From: Methylomicrobium sp035916875
GTDB lineage: Bacteria; Pseudomonadota; Gammaproteobacteria; Methylococcales; Methylomonadaceae
NCBI RefSeq assembly: GCF_035916875.1
Contig: NZ_JAXUHN010000045.1
Location: 1-36,820 of the forward strand
Reading direction: 5' to 3'
Length of the DNA stretch: 36,820 nt
Each line of letters begins with the position of its first letter. The first letter of the stretch is position 1. The notes below the pieces were generated by a model that was not told the origin of the DNA, made no database searches, and worked only from the letters and a program-made list of their open reading frames with translations. Positions 24,063 to 32,198 of this stretch are shown here, piece by piece. Made by a program: the position numbers and the translations under genes.

Positions 24063-24986
24063 ATGAAAACGTTTATCAAAGTGATTGAAATATGGATTCC
24101 CGACAAAGAACGGACGCAACTGGAGTTTGGATCCGGGTTATACGGCGAATTGACGGACTTTAAAAACGCCAGCGAAAGGCAGCATTTTGCCTACGATGAA
24201 GGCTTGCCGGGCAAAGCCTGGGCCGCTGGACACCCGCTTGTGCTGAGCCGGTTTGAGCATTCTTATTTCAAACGCATCGCCGAAGCGAAAAAAGCCGGGT
24301 TGACCTGCGGCATTGCGATGCCGATTTTTTCCGGCGATTTTTTGTTGGCGGTGGTGGTGTTTCTCTGCGGAAACGACGAAGAACAGGCCGGGGCGATCGA
24401 AGTCTGGCGCAATGAGGGGGCGACCGAAAATACCCTCCGGGTACTGGACGGCTATTACGGCGCTTTGGAACAATTTGAAAAAATGTCCAGGCAACTCGTC
24501 ATTCCCAAAGGCCACGGCATACCGGGGACAGCCTGGGATTCCGGAATGCCGGTTTTGGTCGAGGATATCGGTAGAGTAGTTGAATACGCCCGCTCGGCAG
24601 ATGCGCAAAAGGCCGAGATCGGCACCGGTTTAGGCATACCGTTCATCCAGGGCGATAAGCAGGCTTATGTGATCACTTTTCTGTCCGCGAAAGCGACGCC
24701 GATTGCGAAGCGCATCCAGATATGGATTCCCGACGCCGAGCGCGGGCAACTGGTATGCCGGCAAAGCTACAGCAAGAACAGCAACAACCTCGCGGAGATC
24801 TTCGAAACGCTGACGGTCAATAAAGGCGACGGCGCCTTGGGCCGGGTCTGGCTGACCGGCATGCCGTCAATCAGCGGCAATCAGGAGTCGGCTTATAATG
24901 CCGAACTGGATGACCTGAGCAGCATGCTGGCGATTCCGGTAATCGAGCAAGGGCAATTGAAGGCAATCGTGTCGTTTTTGTTTTAA
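24063..24986 (+). CDS. Protein of three tandem GAF-like modules
   Basis: 307 residues that divide into three repeats of about 100 residues. Each begins with a strand like IEIWIPD (about 8-14), IEVWRNE (about 117-123) or IQIWIPD (about 220-226). Each then has a Gly-Pro/Ala-Gly-x-Ala/Val-Trp block (LPGKAWAAGHP, IPGTAWDSGMP, ALGRVWLTGMP) and ends in a hydrophobic strand (AVVVFL, YVITFLS, AIVSFLF). This is the GAF fold pattern. No signal peptide, kinase or output domain is attached. GAF domains bind small molecules. It sits directly after nasT, where other organisms carry the nitrate sensor nasS, so a sensory role with NasT is my inference. Confidence 0.8.
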   Translation: MKTFIKVIEIWIPDKERTQLEFGSGLYGELTDFKNASERQHFAYDEGLPGKAWAAGHPLVLSRFEHSYFKRIAEAKKAGLTCGIAMPIFSGDFLLAVVVFLCGNDEEQAGAIEVWRNEGATENTLRVLDGYYGALEQFEKMSRQLVIPKGHGIPGTAWDSGMPVLVEDIGRVVEYARSADAQKAEIGTGLGIPFIQGDKQAYVITFLSAKATPIAKRIQIWIPDAERGQLVCRQSYSKNSNNLAEIFETLTVNKGDGALGRVWLTGMPSISGNQESAYNAELDDLSSMLAIPVIEQGQLKAIVSFLF

Positions 24987-25235
24987 TCGCTTTCCGGCAT
25001 CAATATCCCAGATCCGGCCAGGGCGCGCCTAAGCGCCTTCTGACCGTCGAATCCGCCACGCTTGTTAGGGGCGGCCATCTCTTAGCCTCGCAATATTTTT
25101 CTGCTTCGGACCTCTTGGCTCGATCCTCATCGCTGCACACGGGCAAATCCCACTGTTGATAATTTCCCCGCATGATCGACTGTATGTGGCTTGAAAACAA
25201 CTCTGTTTTTGTTTGGTGCAAAGCATCATGATCGA
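24987..25235. other. Intergenic region before the nrt regulatory sites
   Basis: About 250 bases. A 73-codon minus-strand frame at 25000-25221 has no recognisable sequence and is unlikely to be a gene. A GGTGCA at 25215-25220 may be an additional NtrC half-site. Confidence 0.35.
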
Positions 25236-25252
25236 TGCACGCTCATTGAGCA
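25236..25252 (+). promoter_or_regulatory. NtrC-like enhancer site
   Basis: TGCACG, spacer CTCAT, TGAGCA, compared with the known NtrC consensus TGCACC-N5-GGTGCA: 9 of 12 positions agree with correct spacing. It is about 130 bases upstream of the sigma-54 promoter, a normal enhancer distance. Confidence 0.5.
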
Positions 25253-25367
25253 GTGTATATGACCCTGTAAGCAGTCTTTCTCCGGCAAATCAGGAATACA
25301 CGTCAATTATCCTACCAACCCTATGATTTATAGATAAAATTTTCCCGCGTGCGTCTTTATTGGAGAT

Positions 25368-25383
25368 TGGCATAAATAATGCT
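25368..25383 (+). promoter_or_regulatory. Sigma-54 promoter of the nrt operon
   Basis: TGGCATAAATAATGCT has the invariant GG and GC pairs at the required distance (12 positions apart), matching the TGGCAC-N5-TTGC pattern. Transcription would start near 25394. This places a leader of about 147 nucleotides before nrtA and predicts nitrogen control through NtrC. Confidence 0.7.
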
Positions 25384-25393
25384 TTGATCTAAA

Positions 25394-25540
25394 TGAAGAC
25401 TCTAACGGTGGGGTCAAAATTTTGCGCTTAAAGCTGAGCGATCGACAAAGACGTCAACAACTGCGGATGCGGCTTCATAGCCTCGCATCCCGAAATGAAG
25501 ACGCGCTTATGCCTTAAATTTTCACCCCAAGACATATTTT
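25394..25540 (+). ncRNA. nrtA leader RNA with long-range stem
   Basis: Within the predicted leader, 25409-25422 (TGGGGT, C, AAAATTT) can pair with 25516-25529 (AAATTTT, C, ACCCCA): 13 pairs with a single C-C mismatch. This stem closes 11 bases before the nrtA ATG and includes the purine stretch that would serve as ribosome-binding site. Inside lies a hairpin GGATGCG (25465-25471) with CGCATCC (25484-25490). A 10-base direct repeat AAATGAAGAC occurs at 25391-25400 and 25493-25502. Such a leader is the expected place for NasT action, but typical ANTAR hexaloops are not obvious, so the mechanism is open. Confidence 0.55.
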
Positions 25541-26944
25541 ATGAAACACGGAAATTTTACCTTAATACAATTGGTCAGCACATTCTCGAAAGCGGCCGCA
25601 GCTACGGCATTGCTCTTCAGTGCCTCAGCCGGCGCCGTTACGGAAAATTTGGAAACCGAATCCGTAAAGCTCGGTTTTATCAAATTGACCGACATGGCGC
25701 CTCTGGCGGTCGCGTTTGAAAAAGGTTTTTTCGAGGATGAGGGCTTGTCGGTGCAAGTGGAAGCGCAAGCGAACTGGAAAGTCGTGCTGGACCGCGTGCT
25801 AAGCGGTGAACTCGACGGCGCGCACATGCTCGCGCCGCTGCCGTTGGGCGCGGCGATCGGCTACGGCACCAAAGGCGAGATCATCAGCGCTTTTACCCTG
25901 ACCTTGAACGGCGACGCGATCACCGTATCGAACGACGTCTGGAAAGAAATGAAACCCAAGGTTCCGGTCAAGGACGGCAAGCCGGTGCATCCGGTCAAGG
26001 CGGACACGCTGAAACCGGTACTGGAAAAATATAAAAGCGCCGGCAAACCGTTCAACATGGCGATGACCTTTCCGGTCGGCACTCACAATATCAAACTGCG
26101 TTACTGGCTGGCAGCCGGCGGCATTAATCCCGGCTACTATTCCCCCCCTCAGGATACGTCCGGTCAAATCAATGCCGACGCGCTGCTGTCAGTAACGCCT
26201 CCTCCGCAAATGCCGGCGACAATGGATTCCGGTACGATTGTAGGTTATTGCGTCGGCGAGCCGTGGAACCAGCAGGCGGTGTTCAAGGGCATCGGCGTGC
26301 CGGTGATCAGCGATTATGAACTGATGAAGAACAGCGCCGAAAAAATCTTCGGCGTGAATAAGGCCTGGGCGGATAAACACCCGAATACCCATAAGGCGCT
26401 GATCAAGGCGTTGATTCGCGCCTCGATGTGGCTGGATGCGGAAAACAATAAAAACCGCAATGAAGGCGTCGAGATGCTGTCGCAAAGCCATTATGTCGGG
26501 GCCGATTACGCGGTGATCGCCAACAGCATGAACGGCACGTTCGAGTATGAGAAAGGCGACAAACGCGCGCTGCCCGATTTCAATGTGTTTTTCCGCTATA
26601 ACGCTTCTTACCCCTATTACAGCGATGCAATCTGGTATCTGACTCAGATGCGCCGTTGGGGCCAAATCAACGAAGAAAAACCGGATTCCTGGTACATGGA
26701 AACGGCTAAAAAAGTTTACCGGCCGGATATCTACATGGCGGCCGCGAAAGAGCTGATCGCCGAAGGCAAGGCGAAAGCCGACGACTTTCCAAGCGATAAG
26801 GAAACCGGCATCAAGCCGCCCAGCGCTGATTTCATCGACGGGGTCGCATTCGACGCGACCAAGCCGAACGATTATCTGACCAAATTCCCCATTGGTCTGA
26901 AAGGCAAGCAAAAGGTTGTCGGCGGCAAGATCGTCGAGAATTAA
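25541..26944 (+). CDS. nrtA: Nitrate ABC transporter, periplasmic substrate-binding protein
   Basis: 467 residues. The N-terminus (MKHGNFTLIQLVSTFSKAAA to SASAGAV) is a signal peptide with likely cleavage after SAGA. The mature protein follows NrtA/CmpA family order: VKLGFIKLTDMAPLAVAFEK, GLSVQVEAQANWKVVLDRVL, DGAHMLAPLPLGAAIGYG, FNMAMTFPVGTHNIKLRYWL, GINPG and VGYCVGEPWNQQAV. It binds nitrate (or nitrite) in the periplasm and delivers it to NrtB. It is the first gene of the operon, downstream of the sigma-54 promoter. A short weak hairpin (AAGGG, CTTT, CCCTT at 26963-26976) after the stop could reduce transcription of later genes. Substrate could be bicarbonate or cyanate in related proteins, but the NasT context favours nitrate. 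Confidence 0.93.
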   Translation: MKHGNFTLIQLVSTFSKAAAATALLFSASAGAVTENLETESVKLGFIKLTDMAPLAVAFEKGFFEDEGLSVQVEAQANWKVVLDRVLSGELDGAHMLAPLPLGAAIGYGTKGEIISAFTLTLNGDAITVSNDVWKEMKPKVPVKDGKPVHPVKADTLKPVLEKYKSAGKPFNMAMTFPVGTHNIKLRYWLAAGGINPGYYSPPQDTSGQINADALLSVTPPPQMPATMDSGTIVGYCVGEPWNQQAVFKGIGVPVISDYELMKNSAEKIFGVNKAWADKHPNTHKALIKALIRASMWLDAENNKNRNEGVEMLSQSHYVGADYAVIANSMNGTFEYEKGDKRALPDFNVFFRYNASYPYYSDAIWYLTQMRRWGQINEEKPDSWYMETAKKVYRPDIYMAAAKELIAEGKAKADDFPSDKETGIKPPSADFIDGVAFDATKPNDYLTKFPIGLKGKQKVVGGKIVEN

Positions 26945-27107
26945 TTTGCTGGCTTGATTTATAAGGGCTTTCCCTTGTTGTTCTAGATGTGCCTCTGATG
27001 TGTACAACGGATGTCGACTGAGTGCAAGGACGCACATTTTTTTTCGGCACGACTCCCTCAAGATTCCTAATTAAGGCACCCCGGCTACGGGCGTGATGCA
27101 GCGGACT

Positions 27108-28121
27108 ATGAATAATAAACTGATCAAATTTTTGAATATCGCCGGACTGACCTGGTTCATTCCGATCGTGAAAATTGCGGCCGGCGATAATCCGGTACAG
27201 CAATTACGGCAGTTGTGGTTGATGATGGGCGTGCCTTTCATCGCATTTCTTATCTTTCTCGGGCTATGGAGTTTTTCGGCAGCCCGCGTGAATACCAGTC
27301 TCGGCGCCATTCCAGGGCCTGTGGCAGTTTGGCATGAGGCAGGCGGCTTGGTGGACGAGCATTATGCTCAACGCGAAAAAGAACGCCAGTATTACGAACG
27401 TCAGCAAGAACGGATCAAGCAGGCGAAGGCGGAACATCCCGATCTGCCGCCGCCGAAAGTTCGCCCGTATAATGGCAAGGGAACCTATCTCGATCAAATC
27501 GGCACCAGTCTCGCGACCGTGTTCACCGGTTTCTTTCTGGCCACCCTGGTGGCAGTTCCGTTGGGTCTGTTATGCGGAATGAGCCCTGTAATCAATACCG
27601 CGATCAATCCGTTGATTCAAATCTTCAAGCCGGTTTCGCCGTTGGCCTGGCTGCCGATCGTGACTTTGGTCGTTAGTGCGATGTATGTTACGAACGATGA
27701 TTCCTGGTTTGAAAAATCGTTTCTGACCTCCGCGATCACCGTCATGCTGTGTTCCTTATGGCCGACGCTGATCAATACCGCTGTCGGCGTATCCTCGATC
27801 GACAAGGACTTGGTCAACGTCGGCAAGGTGCTCCGATTGAACTGGAGCACGCAGATCAAGAAGATCATCCTGCCGTCCTCGGTTCCCTTCATCTTTACCG
27901 GCATGCGGTTGTCCCTGGGCGTGGGCTGGATGGTGCTGATCGCGGCCGAAATGCTCGCGCAGAATCCGGGACTCGGCAAATTCGTCTGGGATGAATTCCA
28001 AAACGGCAGTTCGAACTCGCTGGGACGAATCATGGTGGCGGTGTTCACGATCGGGATTATCGGCTTCATTCTCGACCGGGTCATGCAATCGCTGCAACAA
28101 GTCTTCTCCTTCGGACGCTAA
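27108..28121 (+). CDS. nrtB: Nitrate ABC transporter, permease
   Basis: About 337 residues from the ATG at 27108 (MNNKLIKFLNIAGLTWFIPI); a GTG/ATG at 27093-27096 is equally possible and neither has a strong ribosome-binding site. It has an N-terminal membrane helix, a second at LMMGVPFIAFLIFLGLWSF, then the permease core with VPLGLLCGMSPVINTAINPL, IQIFKPVSPLAWLPIVTLVV and LVNVGKVLRLNWSTQIKKII (the EAA-type loop contacting the ATPase). Between helices there is a charged insertion of about 45 residues (YAQREKERQYYERQQERIKQ and following) that would lie in the periplasm and looks like a coiled coil. I regard this as longer than standard NrtB, by recollection of family length. It ends 13 bases before the ATPase gene. 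Confidence 0.92.
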   Translation: MNNKLIKFLNIAGLTWFIPIVKIAAGDNPVQQLRQLWLMMGVPFIAFLIFLGLWSFSAARVNTSLGAIPGPVAVWHEAGGLVDEHYAQREKERQYYERQQERIKQAKAEHPDLPPPKVRPYNGKGTYLDQIGTSLATVFTGFFLATLVAVPLGLLCGMSPVINTAINPLIQIFKPVSPLAWLPIVTLVVSAMYVTNDDSWFEKSFLTSAITVMLCSLWPTLINTAVGVSSIDKDLVNVGKVLRLNWSTQIKKIILPSSVPFIFTGMRLSLGVGWMVLIAAEMLAQNPGLGKFVWDEFQNGSSNSLGRIMVAVFTIGIIGFILDRVMQSLQQVFSFGR

Positions 28122-28134
28122 AAGGGAGAGCGCA

Positions 28135-29934
28135 ATGATCACAGCTAACGTAAAGCCAGGCAATGCCGGCATTGCCGATTACCCAAATGATAACGTGGTG
28201 GAACTGCCTACAAAAGCCAAACCGGCCATACCAAAGGGTTCAAAAAAACCCTCGGCCAAGACGCTTCTCGAATTAAAGAATGTGCGTAAATCCTACGGCG
28301 AAGGCGCGCAAAAGAACTCGATATTGAAAGACATCAATCTTTCGATCGGAGAAGGCGAGTTTATCGCGATCGTCGGATTTTCGGGCAGCGGAAAAACGAC
28401 ACTGGTGTCGATCATCTCGGGTTTGTGCGGGATTGACAGCGGCGATGTATTGAAGCAAGGAAAACCGATTGTGGCACCGGGCCCGGATCGCGGTGTGGTA
28501 TTTCAAAATTACTCGTTGATGCCGTGGTTGACCGTTTATGAGAATGTCGCCTTGGCGGTCGATCAAATTTTCAAGGACTGGACGCCTGGACAGCGCAAGG
28601 CGCATACCGAGAAATATGTGCGGATGGTGAATCTCGGCGCGGCGATGGACAAGAAGCCGGCCGAACTCTCGGGAGGAATGCGCCAGCGGGTCAATGCCGC
28701 GCGGGCGTTGGCCGCAAATCCGGATATTTTGTTGCTCGACGAACCTCTGAGCGCGCTCGATGCGTTGACGCGCGGTAACTTGCAGGATGAAATCCTGCAA
28801 ATCTGGGATCAGGATAAAAAAACGATGATCCTGATAACCAACGATGTCGATGAAGCGATCTACATGGCTGATCGGGTCATTCCGTTGAATCCTGGGCCGG
28901 ATGCAACGTTCGGGCCCGAGTTCAAGATCGATATCGAACGCCCTCGAGACCGGACCGCGTTGAACCACCATGAGGATTTCAAGCGCCTGCGCGCCGGCAT
29001 CACTCGTTATCTGATGCAGGTTGGCATCGACAAAAACAATCAGGACAGCACGAATCGCGTGGTATTGCCGAACGTCCGGCCGAATACCGGCAATGACTGG
29101 CAAAGCGACAATTCGGCACTTAAACCTTCGCAGGACGATTTGGGCCGTCCGCGTTATTTGGAATTCTCCCAGGTATCGAAAATTTACCCGACGCCGGACG
29201 GTAACAGCACGGTCAAGGTGGTCGACGGTTTTGACATGAAGCTAAAAAAAGGCGAGTTCATTTCAATCATCGGCCACTCGGGTTGCGGCAAATCGACCGT
29301 GTTGTCGATGACCGCCGGCCTGAACGAGATTTCGGAGGGAGGCATCATCCTGGATAACCGGGAAATCTATGCCGCAGGCCCTGATCGCGGCGTGGTGTTC
29401 CAGGCGCCGAGTTTGTTTCCCTGGCTAACCGCGTTCGAAAACGTCACGTTAGGAGTGGACAAGGTGTACCCGCATGCGACGCAGGCGGAGCGCGACGACA
29501 TCGTCGAATATTATCTGACCCGGGTGGGCCTAGGCGATTCGCTGTATAAAAAAGCCGCAGATATGTCGAACGGCATGCGGCAGCGGGTCGGGATAGCCAG
29601 AGCCTTCGCACTGTCGCCTAAACTGCTGCTGCTGGATGAGCCTTTCGGCATGTTGGATTCTTTGACAAGGTGGGAATTGCAAGAAGTGTTGATGGAGGTC
29701 TGGGAACGGACGCACGTGACCGCGATTATCGTCACCCACGACGTCGATGAAGCGATTTTGCTGGCCGACCGGGTTGTGATGATGACCAACGGTCCGCACG
29801 CCAAAATCGGCAAGATTCAGGACATCGATCTGCCCAGACCGCGAAGCCGCAAGGCGTTGCTGGCCCATCCCGATTATTACCAATACCGGGAAAGCCTGCT
29901 GACCTTTCTCGCGGAATGCGAACACTCTCATTGA
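28135..29934 (+). CDS. nrtC: Nitrate ABC transporter, two ATPase domains fused in one chain
   Basis: 599 residues from the ATG at 28135, with GGGAGAG directly upstream. Two complete ABC modules are joined. Domain 1 has Walker A GFSGSGKTT, signature LSGGMRQR, Walker B ILLLDEP, and an Asn where the switch His is expected (LITNDVDEA). Domain 2 has Walker A GHSGCGKST, signature MSNGMRQR, Walker B LLLLDEP and a normal switch His (VTHDVDEA). The 45-residue N-terminal extension is low in structure, and a linker of about 70 residues joins the domains. In cyanobacteria the ATPases NrtC and NrtD are separate. The two defects (Asn in domain 1, Asn in the signature of domain 2) fall in the same composite ATP site of the heterodimer-like pair, giving one canonical and one degenerate site. 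Confidence 0.92.
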   Translation: MITANVKPGNAGIADYPNDNVVELPTKAKPAIPKGSKKPSAKTLLELKNVRKSYGEGAQKNSILKDINLSIGEGEFIAIVGFSGSGKTTLVSIISGLCGIDSGDVLKQGKPIVAPGPDRGVVFQNYSLMPWLTVYENVALAVDQIFKDWTPGQRKAHTEKYVRMVNLGAAMDKKPAELSGGMRQRVNAARALAANPDILLLDEPLSALDALTRGNLQDEILQIWDQDKKTMILITNDVDEAIYMADRVIPLNPGPDATFGPEFKIDIERPRDRTALNHHEDFKRLRAGITRYLMQVGIDKNNQDSTNRVVLPNVRPNTGNDWQSDNSALKPSQDDLGRPRYLEFSQVSKIYPTPDGNSTVKVVDGFDMKLKKGEFISIIGHSGCGKSTVLSMTAGLNEISEGGIILDNREIYAAGPDRGVVFQAPSLFPWLTAFENVTLGVDKVYPHATQAERDDIVEYYLTRVGLGDSLYKKAADMSNGMRQRVGIARAFALSPKLLLLDEPFGMLDSLTRWELQEVLMEVWERTHVTAIIVTHDVDEAILLADRVVMMTNGPHAKIGKIQDIDLPRPRSRKALLAHPDYYQYRESLLTFLAECEHSH

Positions 29935-29966
29935 TGCACGCCAATCACAGAAACCAAGGGGTCACC

Positions 29967-31253
29967 ATGTCACATCAAACAGGAAAAGTTACATTGTTGT
30001 CGCTGTCTTTGTTGAGCGGAGCGGCGAATGCGGATATTACGCAAGATATTGAGGATGCGTTTAATTTTTATCATTACGGCAACAGGGGGGCGATCAAGGC
30101 TGATATCAATTACCGGTGGGAGAATGTCGATCAGGACAAAGGCGGCACTCCGAATCCCAAAACGGCCAATGCCAACACGGCACGGCTCCGCTTGGGTGCC
30201 TTGTCGCCGAAATTTTATGATGTTCAAGGTTATGCCGAATTCGAAGGGCTCTGGGCCATGCAAGAGGACTATAACAGCACCCGCAATGGCAATAAGACCT
30301 ATTCTACCATAGCGGACCCTGAGAAAACCGAGCTAAACCAGTTGTGGCTCGCTTACACCGGCATTCCCGATACGATTGTCAAGGGCGGCCGGCAACGCAT
30401 CAAGTTCGATGACGACCGCTATATCGGCAACGTCGGCTGGCGGCAGTTGGAGCAAACCTATGATGCGATTTTGCTGACCCATAGTAACCAGCAGCTTTTC
30501 GGATTGACGATCAATGCGGGTTACATCGGCAATGTGCAAACCTTTACCTCAACAACAGAGAATATCGAAGCGCCGATCCTGAATATCAATTATAAGGTTG
30601 GCGATTACGGCAATCTGGTCGCGTACGGTTATTGGCTGGATTACCAAGATGTGAATCCTGGAGCAACGGCGGCAGCTCGAAATGTATTCTTGGAAAAATC
30701 CAATCAGACCTACGGTATTCGATTTAATGGATCATCGCCGAAGATCATGGACACCTTCAATCTGCTTTATACCGCCGAATGGGCGGACCAGAAGGATTAC
30801 GGGCACGGGCCGACGAAATATGAAGCCGACCGTTTCAATTTCATGGGAGGCGTCAAAGCGTTCAACGTGAGCGTGATGGGAGCCTGGGAACAATTGAATG
30901 GCTTTGGAGCCAATAAAACCTTCGATACGCCACTTGGCACAAACCACGCTTTCCAGGGCTGGGCGGATATATTTCTGGTTACGCCGAACAATGGGATTCG
31001 TGACCTGTTCGGCACCGTGATGGTCGAATTTCCGCGTTATCAAACGACGGTTACCGGTGTTTATCACGACTTTGGCGACGATACCGGAAAAATGGCATAC
31101 GGCAAGGAATGGGACTTCATGGCGGTCAAGAAATTCGGCAAGCATTATTCGTTGTTGGCGAAATACGCCTATTACAACGCGGATACCGGACTTTCTACTC
31201 CCATCAATACCGATACCCAGAAAATCTGGTTTCAAGCGAACGTCACTTTTTAA
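29967..31253 (+). CDS. Outer-membrane porin, alginate-export-like
   Basis: 428 residues from the ATG at 29967, preceded by AAGGGG; the upstream in-frame stretch overlaps the ATPase gene end. The N-terminal signal peptide (MSHQTGKVTLLSLSLLSGAA, then NA) is followed by a beta-barrel pattern: alternating strands such as IKADINYRWENVDQDKGG, TARLRLGALSP, WLAYTGIPDTIVKGGRQRIK, YGIRFNGSSPK and a C-terminal strand ending in F (KIWFQANVTF), as needed for BAM-mediated insertion. The sequence order resembles the alginate export domain of OM proteins. Its placement right behind nrtC suggests a channel for nitrate across the outer membrane, not alginate. Confidence 0.85.
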   Translation: MSHQTGKVTLLSLSLLSGAANADITQDIEDAFNFYHYGNRGAIKADINYRWENVDQDKGGTPNPKTANANTARLRLGALSPKFYDVQGYAEFEGLWAMQEDYNSTRNGNKTYSTIADPEKTELNQLWLAYTGIPDTIVKGGRQRIKFDDDRYIGNVGWRQLEQTYDAILLTHSNQQLFGLTINAGYIGNVQTFTSTTENIEAPILNINYKVGDYGNLVAYGYWLDYQDVNPGATAAARNVFLEKSNQTYGIRFNGSSPKIMDTFNLLYTAEWADQKDYGHGPTKYEADRFNFMGGVKAFNVSVMGAWEQLNGFGANKTFDTPLGTNHAFQGWADIFLVTPNNGIRDLFGTVMVEFPRYQTTVTGVYHDFGDDTGKMAYGKEWDFMAVKKFGKHYSLLAKYAYYNADTGLSTPINTDTQKIWFQANVTF

Positions 31254-31382
31254 TCGGTAAAGCGCTTGCATCCGATCGTTTCGCATTTTTGAGATGGTCG
31301 GAGGCCGCTACGGTGGGGCTCAACTTCTGTTACACTACGTGAAACCGAAACGATATAACCCGCGATTTTCCCCACAGGCCCA

Positions 31383-32198
31383 ATGCCCGAATTACCCGAA
31401 GTCGAAACCACCCGCCGCGGCATCGCGCCCGCAATTCAGGGCCGCCATATCCAGCAAATCATTGTGCGTCAGCCGAGTCTGCGCTGGCCCGTGCCCGAGT
31501 CTCTTTCCGAGTCATTGCAAGGGCAAAGCATCCGATCTGTCGACCGGCGCGCCAAATACCTCTTGTTGAACACCGAACAAGGCACGTTGATCGTGCATCT
31601 GGGCATGTCGGGCAGTTTGAGAATTCTGTCGGCAGGCCAACCTCACGGCAAGCATGATCATGTCGATCTGATTTTTACCGACCGAACGCTGCTGCGGTTC
31701 AACGATCCCCGCCGTTTCGGCGCGGTATTGTGGACCACTGAACCTATTTCCGAACATCCGCTACTGAAAGACTTGGGTCCGGAACCGTTGACCGCTGATT
31801 TCGATGGTTCGCAGCTTTATGCGCTGGCGCAAAACCGCAAGATGCCGGTCAAGTCTTTCATCATGGACAGCCATATTGTCGTCGGCGTAGGCAATATCTA
31901 CGCGAACGAGGCCTTGTTCAGGGCCGGCATTCTGCCGACCCGGCACGCCGGAAAAATCTCGCTCGCGCGCTATCAACAGCTGGCCGAATGCATACGCTTG
32001 GTGTTGGATGAGGCGATACGGCAAGGCGGCACGACCTTGCGCGATTTTGTGAACGAAGCCGGCAAACCCGGTTATTTTAAGCAGCAACTGAAGGTCTACG
32101 GCCGCGCCGGTCTGCCTTGTCCGGTCTGCGGAGAGTCTCTGACTGAAATCCGCTTATCCGGGCGTTCGACCGTTTTCTGTAAACATTGTCAGCGATAG
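31383..32198 (+). CDS. mutM: Formamidopyrimidine-DNA glycosylase
   Basis: 271 residues. The N-terminus PELPEVETTRRG supplies the catalytic Pro and Glu. RRAKYLLL contains the lysine that contacts DNA; HLGMSGSLR and DPRRFGAVLW are family signatures. VVGVGNIYANEALFRAGI is the helix-two-turn-helix and the C-terminal zinc finger has Cys-x2-Cys (CPVCGE) and Cys-x2-Cys (FCKHCQR). It removes 8-oxoguanine and other oxidised purines, with lyase activity. Length is standard. It stands alone 129 bases after the porin gene. Confidence 0.97.
   Translation: MPELPEVETTRRGIAPAIQGRHIQQIIVRQPSLRWPVPESLSESLQGQSIRSVDRRAKYLLLNTEQGTLIVHLGMSGSLRILSAGQPHGKHDHVDLIFTDRTLLRFNDPRRFGAVLWTTEPISEHPLLKDLGPEPLTADFDGSQLYALAQNRKMPVKSFIMDSHIVVGVGNIYANEALFRAGILPTRHAGKISLARYQQLAECIRLVLDEAIRQGGTTLRDFVNEAGKPGYFKQQLKVYGRAGLPCPVCGESLTEIRLSGRSTVFCKHCQR

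Noticed and set aside
25000..25221. 73-codon minus-strand frame between the GAF gene and the nrt promoter
   Set aside because: No recognisable sequence, no ribosome-binding site, and it reaches the NtrC half-site region.
25465..25490. Leader hairpin as a classical ANTAR target
   Set aside because: The six-base loop (TTCATA) lacks the A at position 1 and G at position 4 expected for ANTAR hexaloops.
26189..27061. 290-codon minus-strand frame opposite nrtA
   Set aside because: It lies antisense to the well-supported nrtA gene, has no family features, and is explained by the base composition of the real gene.
28273..29103. 276-codon minus-strand frame opposite nrtC
   Set aside because: Antisense shadow of the first ABC domain; no motif or ribosome-binding site.
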